From: Narthecium ossifragum
Lineage: Eukaryota; Streptophyta; Magnoliopsida; Dioscoreales; Nartheciaceae
Assembly: GCA_963920575.1 (NCBI GenBank)
Contig: OY986974.1
Location: forward strand, 5,907,283 to 5,971,282
DNA length: 64,000 bases
Reading direction: 5' to 3'
This document shows, in pieces, positions 35,391 through 46,260 of the stretch; positions within the stretch are counted from its first letter, which is position 1, and every line of letters starts with the position of its first letter. The translations under genes were made by a program, and so were the position numbers. The notes below the pieces were generated by a model that made no database searches, had not been told where the DNA came from, and was given only the letters and a program-made list of their open reading frames with translations.

Positions 35391-37348
35391 TCACACAGCT
35401 CTTGTCTTAACAGAAACACTAGATCTAAGAGAATTACTCACAATAGTCTTAGGTTTTTGGAAATTTCTAACATTCCTATCACGATTTGAATTGTTTTGAT
35501 CATTTTGATGATAGGATGAATTCAACAAAGCATCAAATCGGATACTAATTTTGAAATCGTCACCAATGGTTAGCTTTGACCTCACATAGTTCCAAGGTAA
35601 ACCAATACGTTTGTGACATTGGGGTCTAGCGTAACCACGTATACCACAATAGAAACACACAGGAATAAATTTCCTTAGACCTACATCAGACCTGCTATGA
35701 ACGTTAACATGACTAGAATTAACAGGAGGTTGGTCAGGTATAAACTTCAAATCATCAGGTTTGAATGACCCCTTCCCGCTTCCAATGTTTGCGGTACTAG
35801 GGACAAAAATAGTTTTACCCTTTGTAGTCGTAGAGGCTGAGGTTTCACCTATAAATCCTAGACCATATTTGGAGCTTGCATGCCGTTGAGCATCAATAAT
35901 TTCATTAAGTTTCTTAGAGCCTAAGTTCATCTTATCCAAAGATTTTATCGCATTTGATAGTTCTTCCTCGAGTCTTTTGGATTTTTCTTCAAGCATTTTA
36001 ACTGAACTTTCGTTCTCAATCTTGACCTTTTTCATAAGATCTAATTTTTCACAGAGATTTTCTCTGTGAGTTTTTAATTGACTTATGATATCATTGGACT
36101 CTTTGAGTTCATTTTTAAGATTATCTCTTTCTTTGTCTAAGGAGAGTAACTTAGTGGTAAGCTTTGCTTGAGTCTTGGTCAATTTGTTGCAAACCTTATA
36201 CAACTCATTATAAGCGGTTTGGAGACTGTCTTCTTCATTATCTTCAAGTTTGATTTCATTTTCAGATACGGAGTCCGTAGAGCTAGACTCAGAGTGATGG
36301 GATGCGACAAGAGAGGTATAGACAGCTGTAAAAGCAGTATAATTCTTCACTTCCCGCTCGTCATCAGATTTCGACTCTGAGTCAGCAGACTCGCTATCAT
36401 CCCAAGTAACATTAAAGGCCTTACCCTTTTTCTTAATTTTATTCGGGCACTCAGTAGACATGTATCCAAAACCCTGACAATCAAAACATTTAACACCATG
36501 AGGTTTTTTCTTATCGACTTGTTTGAAAACAGGTTTAGAGTCCTTTTTCCTGATATCGGAATTTTGGAATTTTCCCTTGTTATTACGAAAGAATTTTTTA
36601 AATCTTTTTGCCATGAGAGCAAGTTCATCAAGATTCACCTCTTCCTCAGATTTATCATCTTTACCTTTCCCAGTTCTTAACGCTAAATTTTTAACCTTGT
36701 TAGGCAGATTAAGATTAGCTTCATAAGTTTGAACACCTACCAACTCTTCAACTTTGGGGGCGTCAACATCTTTGCTTTCCTCAAACGCCGTAACCTTGGC
36801 ACGAAAGCGTTCAGGAAGAGATCTAAGGATTTTCCTGACGATCTTGGACTGAGAAATAGGTTCACCTAAATTAAAGCTCGAATTTACGATGTCACTAAGT
36901 CTAGCATAACATTCATCGAAAGTTTCATCTTCGAACATCCTAAGCAATTCAAAAGCAGTGGTTAGCCTTTGCAGTTTAGCTATTTTCACTGAAGGGGTAC
37001 CCTCATGGGTGACTTCAAGAATATCCCAAACTTCCTTGGCGATTACACAGCTAGATATACGTCTAAATTCTTCCAGAGAAACAACACTATGATGGCATTA
37101 ATAGCTTTCCTATTCCATCCACTATGAGTTATCTCAGTAGATGTCCATTGATCTAGAGGCTTGGGTTCACCATCCCTTCTGTCTTCAGAGACAAGTTTTG
37201 GTGGGGTCCACCCATAAGCAATAGACATCCAAACACGATCATCAATAGAACTTAGAAAGGCTCTCATCCAAACCTTCCAGTATGGGTAATTGCTTCCATC
37301 AAAGAATGGTGGTCTTCCTGTAGAACCACCCTCTCTGTTCATATCCAT
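35391..37348 (-). pseudogene. Copia gag with zinc knuckle and coiled coil, frameshifted
   Basis: Starts near ATG 37348 (MDMNREGGSTGRPPFFDG). The first part has the Copia gag motif FFDGSNYPYWKVWMRAFL. A frame change near 37085 joins it to the main frame (36989-35391), with FDECYARLSDIVNSSFNLGE, a CCHC zinc knuckle CFDCQGFGYMSTEC (C-X2-C-X4-x-X4-C form with the His position changed to a non-His residue), a long charged coiled coil (LDKERDNLKNELKESNDI and onward), and a second Cys/His motif CFYCGIRGYARPQCH. A long coiled coil after the knuckle is typical of Sirevirus gag. It would assemble the particle if intact. Confidence 0.88.
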
Positions 37349-37417
37349 CAGATTTGGACCAACTAAGCGGATTACACTCAATTGACTAGATCAAGATCTA
37401 GCGCTCATGAGAGACCT

Positions 37418-37429
37418 GCTCTGATACCA
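37418..37429 (-). promoter_or_regulatory. Primer-binding site for initiator Met tRNA
   Basis: TGGTATCAGAGC on the element strand, two bases after the 5' LTR end TTTCA. It is complementary to the 3' end of plant initiator methionine tRNA, the usual minus-strand primer of Copia elements. Confidence 0.93.
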
Positions 37430-39061
37430 ATTGAAAGTACCAAATCCTCACCAACTAGAGCTAAAAAGATATGAGAAGACACAAACACAATCTGCTAAAA
37501 AAAGGAGAAGCAACCAAAAACCAGATAGGCTTCCTGTCGCGCCCCGACCCGCAGGGCGCATCCGGGCCGGGGACGCGATGTCACGCCCTGACCCAGAAAA
37601 CCCATCCGGACCGAGACGTGAGGGTCCTAAACTCTAAAATCAAACGGCGAAAGCCTCCCCTGCAAACATCACTTTTAAACCTGGTGCATGATTACAATAT
37701 TCACAAATAATTTAAACTATCCTGTCATCAACTCATAATACAATCTAACTTTAAAAAGATATAATAATGATTCAATTCATCTAGTACAACAATCTCTGAT
37801 CAAATTTACATCAAATTGAAATACAAATACATTTTCCTTCAGATTACAATTTATACATTTGAAGCTGTACATCAATTGAATATATTAAACTGATGATATC
37901 CTCGATCTCACGCACCACCAAGGGGAGTACCGCCTCCAACACCGCAACCACCTGAAAAAGAAGGGACTGCATCGACCTGCATCGCCGATGCAGCCCAGGT
38001 AGGAGTGAGCAACAAAGCTTGCTCAGTAGGGTTTCTACCTATATCATTAGGGTATGTTAGATCTAGGGTTTGGTTGTTAGATCCATGTTTTTAATTATGT
38101 TATATGATGCCTATAAGCTTGTTTATAAACTGATTAGAGCTTGGTAGGATTTGATCTTGGTTTTATCCGAATTTATGCATGCTTTTTCCCGGATTTCATC
38201 GAAGCCCTGTTTTTCTGTGGGCTGAACTGTTCGAGCTCAGATCCTGGCTCATTCATGCATGATCTCGTGAAACTTTCAAGATGAAAGTTGTAGATCATCG
38301 AGTTATCTTTCGTTTGCCGCTGATTTCATGATTTTTGGATTTTCCTACGATTTTTGATGAATTGTTTCCTAAACTGCTACGAAACAGAGATTGAGAAATT
38401 GATTAGTCTAATATGTGGAAATTAGACTTCCATTAGATCTAATTCTTGGTCAGCATGCTCTCAATATATTAATCAATATCTGATTAAGTTTGAGTTGAGG
38501 TTTAACGTCGTTTGGACGTCGATTTGCGAAGATTTCATCTTCGCTAAATTGTGGTTTACTGTAGCAATCCGGGATTTGGCTTCTTATTGGATTTTTGATG
38601 TTTTATCGGGTTTGATGCTTCAGGATTCACGTATTTAATGTTGAGGGAAAAGACCTACAACTACAGCCTCAACTGGCGGAAACAGTTGAGACTACGGCCA
38701 GCTGGCGGAAACAGCTGCCAACAGTCACAAGCGGAAGCAAGGGTACTAAACAACAGCTATTAACAATTATTACAAAACAGTAATAAAAGAGTTAACAAAG
38801 GTTTAGTACAACAAGCTACAAGGGATCAACAGTCCCCAAAAAGAAGCTACACAACCCACCGGGGTCTCCGCGAATGCACAAACGAACCCATCCTGACCCT
38901 CAGACATGGTCAGGATCCGGCACGCTGCCACGAGACGACCGAGGAGGTAACACAGGAACAGAGCGGCCACCTGCACCTGCAACAACACAGTCCAGATAGG
39001 CATGAGCAACAGCTCAGCAGGGTCCTACTCTACCACCTCGCTAAGAAGGCAAAACCCAAAC

Positions 39062-39540
39062 GAACCAGCCCTGAGGCCAAATGGTGAGGCTTGCCAAGGA
39101 CCCCATAAATCCCGTCACTAACCCGAAGGATTCCTGTCCCAAGTACGCCCCTCCGACAACCACTGCTCAGGGGTGGGCAACTCCGACAATCCCTGACACA
39201 GGGTGGACATGACACTACTGGTAGGACACCCTTCCCCAAGCGGGATCTCCACACTTGGCGGAACGACCGAGGTTAAGACTACCATCTCTCAGTACTCCAA
39301 GCCACAGAGCCAACAGGACCCCTAACTCCTGACCCAAGACTAAGGCTAGTCAGGGAGTCCATCAATCCCATCGATGTCTTCCCCCCCCCAAGGGTTCCTG
39401 TCCAACCTACGTCCCTCCGATAGCCACTGCTCAAGGATTGGGCTACCTCCTTGGCACAGGGTGGCCCAGACGATAGTTGTAGGACACCCTTACCGGGGTA
39501 ACGACATCCCACGCTTAGTCCTAGATCACCGGAGTCCACG
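39062..39540. repeat. Two diverged tandem units of about 240 bp inside the nested insertion
   Basis: Shared landmarks in order: a stop-like CCAAG..CCCCATAAATCCC / CCATCAATCCCATCG, then GGTTCCTGTCC, CCCTCCGA, CCACTGCTCA, ACAGGGTGG, TAGGACACCCTT and CCACGCTTAG or an equivalent. Units are roughly 39062-39303 and 39304-39540. They look like internal LTR subrepeats. Confidence 0.65.
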
Positions 39541-39812
39541 GGTCAACCCCACTCAGTCCAACCTAGCATGTCTAATGCACAGGAGCAGGGCAGGATATAA
39601 ATAGAGAAAGCAGTAACATGCAACACAGCAAAGGCACACCTTCGGCCCATTTATTCTAAACACTCCCGAGGATCGTGACTTCCTTCGGTTCACCATAAAG
39701 CGATAAACATTCATGCATAATTCATTACAGAATAAACCCCGAGGGTAAAATCGTAAAAACCACATACATGCGAAGCCCCGCGGGCAAAACTCTTGAAAAC
39801 CCTCTCTGCTAC

Positions 39813-40110
39813 TGAAGGATCGATCATCCAAGCAACAGTGAGCTTCCCTCAGTGTCGAGCCAAAGAAGATCGATCCTTCCTCCCAGGAAGATCGATCTTT
39901 TTGGTGACAGAGGGCACCCTTTCAGTCGCACCAAGGAAGATCGATCCTTCCTCCCAGGAAGATCGATCATTCTCGGGACGAAGGGTAACCATGCTTACCC
40001 AGGCCCCATGATCGATCTCCTCCCATAAGAAGATCGATCATGTGTTGGGCGCAGCAAGCCAACACCAGAGGACCGATCCTTCCTCCCAGGAGGATCGATC
40101 CTGATGGGTT
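39813..40110. repeat. Minisatellite of GATCGATC palindromes
   Basis: At least eight GATCGATC sites, most within CCTTCCTCCCAGGAAGATCGATC-like units at irregular spacing. Two more occur at 40629 and 40651 (AGGATCGATCCT). The motif is a perfect palindrome of two overlapping GATC sites. Confidence 0.75.
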
Positions 40111-42081
40111 CCGGCGTGCTTCCGCCGGAAGACACAACCAAACCTCACCAAACTTGGTGGGTTGGTAGATCTGAGGACCACGAGGCTACTCAAGGCCTCA
40201 AAACGGGGAACAACAACTCCACAAGGAGATTAATCGAAAACAAAACCCGGATTTAAACCTTGAAAGCTAGCCGGAGTTTGGAGTGGGATCCCTACCTCTT
40301 CAACGCAGCTTCGATCCTCAAGTCCTACCCCAGGATCTTCCTCGCCTTGCCACGAACCCAACGAGCCTTCAAGCTCCAGGAGAGGTGGCCGGAGGAGGAA
40401 GAACGGCGAGCGGAAGCTCTCAGCCGTAACAGGGGAAAAACAGAGCCGGGAGGAAGAAGAGGGAAGAAGAGAAAGAAAGGAAGGGGGAGGAGAAGGGGGT
40501 AAGGCCGGCGAAGGCGGGGAAAAGCTGGGGGAGGGGAGGGAAAGTCTTCCCTCCCCTGACAGGGGAAGCGACGGCAACCGCGGTGGCCGTCCTTCGAAAG
40601 CCACCGACAGAGACTTCCAGGCACAGGCAGGATCGATCCTCCATGACCAAAGGATCGATCCTCCCTGCCCAGGAGTGCAAACTTGGGCTGGAAAACGGGC
40701 CCAAGCCCAAAACTCCCAAACTAGGTCTCACCTAACCTTTCTAACAAACACAACCATCAAGCAAGGCCTGTGTGTGCACACCCAGTGTGAAACGACCGCC
40801 AAGGCGCAATTTCCCAAATTGCCCTTGGGTTCAACGACAAGCCAAGGGGATAGAGGGACGGGTCCTCACACTTCCAAAAGTTCCTTGACTCAACTTTCCA
40901 GAAACTAAGAAAACACAATTGTTTGAATAAGTCCTTAGAAGGTCACCAACCACAATATCAACTCACTTTGAGTGACTGGCACTAGCAACTGAAATAGCAT
41001 GGAATAGGTTGACTTATAACGACATCCTTGGAAGATGATGAACTACGAAAACAGATTTCAGCAATCTAGCAAAAAACCCAGCAATCATAAATAGATCAAC
41101 ATGTAGATAGTATTCTACCAAGGATCTAAGTTAAGACAAGGAGAAAGACAAAGCAGAGAAACAATATTAGCAAAGTTAAAGAGGTGAATATGTGATTCAG
41201 ATTTTGAGTTCAACTTGTCTTTATCTAAGGATCTAGATAGGACATGCACATAACATCACCATTTATCATAACTGCATGCTCTACGAAGAACACTCCAGCA
41301 CTTCAAAAAAATCTGAGGATGCTTTAGAGAACCTTCAGATTTAACAAGTAATGGAAGAGGCAAAGCAGAAAATTTAAGAACTAATGTAATATCTAAAAGA
41401 TCAACGCAAGCAATAACGAGACACCGATATTTAACATGGAAAAAACTTCTCAAATGAGAATAAAAAAAAACCATGAGTCCAATAGGACCATTAATCCATC
41501 CACTAATAGAAGAAGTTTACAGACTTACACGATTAGGACCGACGTCGACACATTCAACTCCCCTATCGATGCTGGACACGAACCGACCGGTTCTTCAACA
41601 CCTTCTTCTCTCATGGGATGTACCTTGGATACCTTCCAAGATTTTCCGGACTGGGCACGCCGGAATGCCGGTCTTCACATGCCGGCAACACAGATGGTTT
41701 CTTCCCACTTTTTAACCTCTTCCTCTCACTTTTTTCTTCAACAGCCACAGTAGGCTTCATAGATGCAAAAAAAGGTCCAGAACCTTGGGAGTTCTTACGT
41801 ATAAAATATACCTTGATCCCCATATAGAAGGTATGCTCATCAGATCAATTTACAACTGCTCAGCAGCCATATATTTCCTTTAATGCTACCTTATATTCCA
41901 ACTTCTTCAAATCAAATTAGAACCATCGGCTGCCTTTTATTTCCCATAACTTCCATACTTATGCTGAAATCCAATCTTGCTGATCAAGATATCCATATCC
42001 AACCACACCTGATTTGATTACAAGACACATACCATATTTGACACGAATTGCCATAATACATGACTCAATTTATACCTAACA

Positions 42082-42389
42082 ATAAACACAAACAACTTAA
42101 CTACCATGTAAAACAACAACCCAGTACCTAAATTCGGCTACTTGATTAAATTATTGAGGGTATACTCCCGTGGATAAAAATTTACCTGCATTGCAACAAA
42201 TTCACAGTATAAAGAAGTATGCTATGAATGGTACCATGAGAAAGAAAGCAAGGATGGATACTTCCTGAAGCAAGGTACGCAAAATGCCATTGGCTAACCA
42301 CAGTTGAACAAAGAACAAAAGGAACTATTAGCTCAACCCAAGAACAATAAAGGAGAGGCCAACATATCTGGGCATCTTCCGTGTATTTA
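42082..42389. other. Short unassigned segment between the Copia element and the AT-rich element
   Basis: No gene or repeat recognised. Confidence 0.4.
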
Positions 42390-42480
42390 GGGGACGTTTG
42401 GTTACGTGAATCGCTGGTGCAGTTACATCGTGGGATGCATGCATCGGCCATATGATGCTCATGTTTGATTTGCCTTTGGG

Positions 42481-42573
42481 ATCATATGATGCAAAATTAT
42501 TTATATAATGTTCACATTAAAATAGTATATATATTATTCGTATAATTTTCTATAATGATACAATAAAGTTAAA

Positions 42574-42611
<38 letters not shown>
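42481..42611. repeat. AT-rich repeat unit and TA run left of the viral sequence
   Basis: One unit with ATATATTATTCGTATAATTT and AATAAAGTTAAATTTTAATA, then a (AT)16 run at 42579-42611. Homologous units form the array at 46861-47357, so the viral block sits inside this AT array. Confidence 0.75.
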
Positions 42612-42615
<4 letters not shown>

Positions 42616-42716
42616 TTAGGGTTTAGGGTATCGTGGCCACATCTACTGCCTTAAGGAAAATTAATTCCAAAAAGGATAAGAAATTGAACAATGCCTAATT
42701 GGCATAATTCCCTTCT

Positions 42717-43836
42717 GAATTAGAAGCCCTAAATAACTGGGCAATCCCAGATGTTCCAAACATGGATATCTATAAAATTGGATTTTTAGATCTGAAATCG
42801 CTCATAGCGATAAAAACTGTCGAAAAGACTGTTACTGTCGATCAAGAAGATCAGACCATAAAGCTTCATTCTGAAGAAGATTTATGGATAAATACAATTA
42901 CATCCACATAGGATTAATCCAAGTGGCATATAAACCACTTACCTTATAAGCTTTAAATGCCTCTATTCTCTCTTGCCTGAGAGATGCTAGATGCCTTAAT
43001 TGGCCTCAATCCCTTATGGGAATTATGGAAACTAGTCTCAGTCATGGACCGGTTTGTTTCAATGTTTACCCAAACCTCAGTTTATCCTTGACTGATCCTA
43101 ATATTTTAGAAGCCACTAGTCTTCACATTAAGACTCATGGTTATGAATTTCTACCTCAATCTGAGACTATAGCTATTGTTTATAGAATTCATTATAAGGT
43201 CCTCAGTACCTTAGCTCCCAGAACTAAACAATTTACTCCTCCGAGAAAAATAGTTTTAATTGAAACTAATCTTCTGTCTTCTAGAATTGCTACTAATAGA
43301 CAGATAAAATGGGAGGAAGTTAATTTCCCTGATAACTGGGTTATAGCTAATGCTGTCCCTCCTAAACCAATTGTAAATCAGCAAATAGATAAGATATCTC
43401 AAACTGATGATGGAGAAGTTACTATAACTTTTGATCCCAATAGGATTATTAAATTTACTGATGTTACTACTTCTTCTAGAAAATCTATGTCTAGAGCAGG
43501 AACTCCGGTTCAAGATATTATGAAAAGGAGTCTAATACTGATTCCGAAATTAGTGTCCATCTTTAAATGGATTTTAAAACTCATGGCATTGTTCGGAAAT
43601 ACCTTAATAAGGAATTTCAAGAACACTATAATAAGCAATTTCGTGATTGGTTCTTTTCAACCTTTAATAAGGATCAACAGAATCATTATAAAAAAATATA
43701 TTATCGTGAATTAGAAGCCAAGAATCAGATTCAATTCTTTGTTCCTTGGTTTTTAAATCATTATGTGGATGAAAAAGAATCAGAAATTATTGAAATTATT
43801 AATCATCGTTCTCGTTCAGCAGCATTATTAACATAA
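42717..43836 (+). pseudogene. Endogenous pararetrovirus: movement-protein region
   Basis: A caulimovirid-type movement protein in pieces. An N-terminal stretch (42717-42910, ELEALNNWAIPDVPNMDIYK) ends at stops. A second piece (43016 to about 43560) contains the family core, with SSRIATNRQIKWEEVNFPDN and an NAVPPKP segment. A C-terminal piece (43567-43836) is in another frame. Movement proteins of this family let virus pass through plasmodesmata. There are at least three breaks, and no viral promoter is recognised. The last bases overlap an inverted junction with reverse-transcriptase sequence on the other strand. The family is clear to me; the genus (petuvirus- or florendovirus-like) is inference. 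Confidence 0.75.
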
Positions 43837-44535
43837 AAAGCGGTACAACTCCATGGGGAGTAAGATTTTCTAATCAAATTCTTTTTTATAAGAGAAGTAA
43901 TTTCTTTTTTACATAAATCAAGATATTCTTGATTCATTTGGCACGGTCGTGCCCGAGTAGGAACGTTCTTTTCATCAAAAGAATCTTCATATGACAATTC
44001 AACTATATGTTGCTTACGATTCCAAAAGGCATTAGGAACCGTACCACACACATAAGATTGAAACTGTTTATCAATCTGATCTATAAGATCTTTAACAATA
44101 GGCTTTTTAAATTGTTCATTAATTTGAACGTAGGAGATTTCTTCTTTAAGAAAATGAATTTGATTTTCTTTAAAAAGAATATCTTTAACCTCATTTAAAA
44201 TTTTTATATGAGGTTCAGTTATAAACTGTAAAGAAATGAGTTGCCCTTTATATCTAGCATTAATACCAGAGGAATCAACTCTTTCTAAAGGCATAGTATT
44301 ATGCAAAAATGGAGTACCCAAAATAATGTGTTGTGAAAGGTTTTTTACTAACACAAAAGGGGCTGGTACAAGTTTCTTGTATACAAACAAAAGCTTTAGG
44401 AAGTTTATGATTAACTTCCAATTTATTACCACCAGCACCACTAAGGGCTTGAGCGGTCTTCTCGAAATACTTAGAAGGTACAATTCCTTCTCTAATGCAA
44501 TTCAAGTCAGCACCACTATCAATTAGTGCTATCAA
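43803..44535 (-). pseudogene. Endogenous pararetrovirus: protease and start of reverse transcriptase
   Basis: A retroviral-type aspartic protease active site, IDSGADLNCI, at about 44500-44530, then a frame change near 44340. The second frame continues through the spacer into the beginning of the reverse transcriptase (PTRARPCQMNQEYLDLC, SPWSCTAFYVNNAAERE), where it stops at the inverted junction near 43840. The catalytic Asp residues of the polymerase are not in this piece. Confidence 0.8.
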
Positions 44536-44649
44536 ATGTGGTATGACTACTTGGTCAGAAATTACAAGAGTTATTTCAACATACCATTTTTGAGCAGTAA
44601 TTTGCTATAACATTTGAACTAAAAATTCATCAGGAATTTCAAAACTTTG

Positions 44650-45429
44650 TCATGTTTCAATTTGTTTACCTTTATCAGGTATGCAGGGAAATACTCCTTC
44701 AGTACAAGATAATTTATCTTCAAGTAAAGAAAATATATATTTATTTTCTTCTTTGAGGAGTTTAACCTCTTCTTTGAGGTTATTAACCTCTCTGTTAAGT
44801 TCTCCTAAAGATAGATTTTTAACAGTTTTCTCTTGCCTTCTTCGTGTAACTTCAGCAAGACGATATGTATGATATGTTTTCGGAGCTTCGATCCTTTGAT
44901 CTCCTTTTAAACAGATCTCAATCAATTGTGATTTTAATTCAGAAGATATATTCTCTTCTGTTAGCAATTTTGCTAATATGCTCTTATCAAGAGACAATAT
45001 GTTAATAGACAAACCATTTATTTCAACTATGGCTTTCCAATAATCTGAATTGTCCTTTCTAGTACAATTATTAATTGTACAAGAACATTCTTTTTCGTCT
45101 TCTGTTAATTCAGAAGAAGAACTTTCATTATATTCAGAATCAATATTACTGATCATAACCTTGTATAAGGTTCTTTTCAATCCTTCATCTTTGATCTCAT
45201 TGATTTTTTTCTTTGTATAGCACCGATTAGCATAATGACCGATCTTTCCACATTTAAAGCATTTAGCTTTAGATTTATCAGCCTTAGGCTTCCTCTGAGT
45301 ATTACTCTTTTGAGAATCATATTTCTTTTTTCTTCTTTGGTAGAAAGGCTTATCTCCTTTCTTTTCCTTCTTAAGCTTATTTTGCTTAATAGGTTCATCA
45401 AAAGCAAATTGCTGACAAATTTCGCCCAA
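44650..45429 (-). pseudogene. Endogenous pararetrovirus: capsid C-terminal part with zinc knuckle
   Basis: A 259-codon open stretch. A Lys-rich segment is followed by the CCHC zinc knuckle CFKCGKIGHYANRC, the nucleic-acid-binding end of caulimovirid coat proteins, then an acidic region and a predicted coiled coil (LGELNREVNNLKEEVKLLKE). It is separated by a frame change near 45430-45448 from the capsid part upstream. Confidence 0.8.
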
Positions 45430-45447
45430 TTGTTTTTTCTCAGTATG

Positions 45448-46041
45448 TCAATGAGACTTCAATTGGTTTTTAAGCTTAAGATCATTACACAAGCTCAATC
45501 CTTCATGGATGCATGCATAAACAACATCAGTTTGTTGTTGACTATTTTCAATTTTTACTGCAGAAAGAATCTCAATCCGTTGATCAGGCGTGAGATAATT
45601 ATCCCACCAACATTTCAGACTATCGGTGAAACCGCAAGTCAAATAGGAAGCAATATTAGTATCAGTATTACCAGTACTTTTAGAAATAGTAGCATACATC
45701 ATCATTTGATGAGCCATATTATAAATTTGGTGATCACTCATACAATTTATGTTCCATTCATAGATATTTCGTCCGGAGTAATCTTGTTGAATAAAAATAT
45801 CATTTTCTTCATATAAAACATCCAAAGGAGATGGACGTTTGTAATAAAATTTCTTGAGATTACGAGGTCGATGTTCCATCTTATTAATCTGTTGAAATTG
45901 TTTTTCTGTTTCCAGAATCTCATTATTTTTAACATCTTTTTTAATAACACTTTTAGCAGAGCTACAATCAATCCGAAGAAGGAATGGTTGATTAAGGAGA
46001 TCATCCTGGAATTTATAGAAACATTTAATAATAGATAACAT
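45448..46041 (-). pseudogene. Endogenous pararetrovirus: RNase H tail fused in frame to capsid sequence
   Basis: A single open frame of 197 codons. Its first about 37 codons look like the end of RNase H (FQDDLLNQPFLLRIDCSSAK). From about 45930 on the sequence is capsid-like (NIYEWNINCMSDHQIYN, ASYLTCGFTDSLKCWWDNYL). In intact members of the family RNase H is the end of the polyprotein and capsid lies near the start, so this is a junction between two viral copies or a permuted circle. Confidence 0.7.
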
Positions 46042-46093
46042 TTCTTTTTTAATAGTGGAATAGTTAAATTGAGTAGAATTCCACTTACCGACG

Positions 46094-46260
46094 TATATCG
46101 GACTAACTCTTCTGTACCAGAGTCAGAACATCTTTGTTTTAAGATGCCTCCATAGCGAATATTACTGACATCAGTTTTTTATATATCGGACTAACTCTTC
46201 TGTACCAGAGTCAGAACATCTTTGTTTTAAGATGCCTCCATAGCGAATATTACTGACATC
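46094..46260 (-). repeat. 79-bp direct duplication inside the viral RNase H region
   Basis: The segment starting TATATCGGACTAACTCTTC and ending ATTACTGACATCA is present at 46094-46172 and at 46182-46260, with a 9-bp spacer. It splits the RNase H coding sequence. Confidence 0.85.

Larger units (their letters stand above)
37535..40870 (-). mobile_element. Nested LTR-type insertion (solo LTR or composite), 3336 bp
   Basis: Starts TGTCGCGCCCCG and ends GTCCTCACA on the plus strand, flanked by the 5-bp duplication CTTCC (37530-37534 and 40871-40875). On the minus strand it reads TGTGAGGACCCGTCC and ends GGCGCGACA, so it has TG..CA ends. No coding frame, primer site or polypurine tract is evident, so a solo LTR of a large Ty3-type element or a non-autonomous composite fits. 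Its minus-strand start is related to the LTR at 61863 (shared CCAAGGGCAATTTG and AAATTGCGCCTTG). One internal block (about 38020-38630) is in the opposite orientation relative to that LTR. Confidence 0.75.
28019..42081 (-). mobile_element. Sirevirus-like Ty1/Copia LTR retrotransposon, decayed, with nested insertion
   Basis: Whole element on the minus strand. The right LTR is 5' (37432-42081 including a nested insertion) and the left LTR is 3' (28019-29331). LTR termini are TGTTAGG..TTTCA. Internal order: primer-binding site, gag with zinc knuckle and coiled coil, protease, integrase, reverse transcriptase, RNase H (the Copia order), then an extra envelope-like ORF and several polypurine tracts. 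This set of traits (Met-tRNA primer site, gag coiled coil, third ORF, repeated polypurine tracts) is described for Sireviruses. Flanks are AATAT at the left and ATAAA at the right, so there is no clean 5-bp target duplication. Many frameshifts and stops show it is inactive. Confidence 0.9.
37432..42081 (-). repeat. 5' LTR of the Sirevirus-like element, split by a nested insertion
   Basis: Two homologous parts, 37432-37534 and 40871-42081, match the 3' LTR. Without the insertion and one copy of CTTCC the length is about 1309 bp, against 1313 in the other LTR. It begins TGTTAGGTATAAATTGAG on the element strand. Confidence 0.92.

Noticed and set aside
28019..42081. Clean 5-bp target duplication for the Copia element
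   Set aside because: The flanks are AATAT and ATAAA, which do not match. ATAAA does occur four bases further left, but I do not force the boundary.
42616..42628. TTAGGGTTTAGGG, like plant telomere repeats
   Set aside because: Less than two units, no longer tract; also common as a chance word in AT-rich plant DNA.
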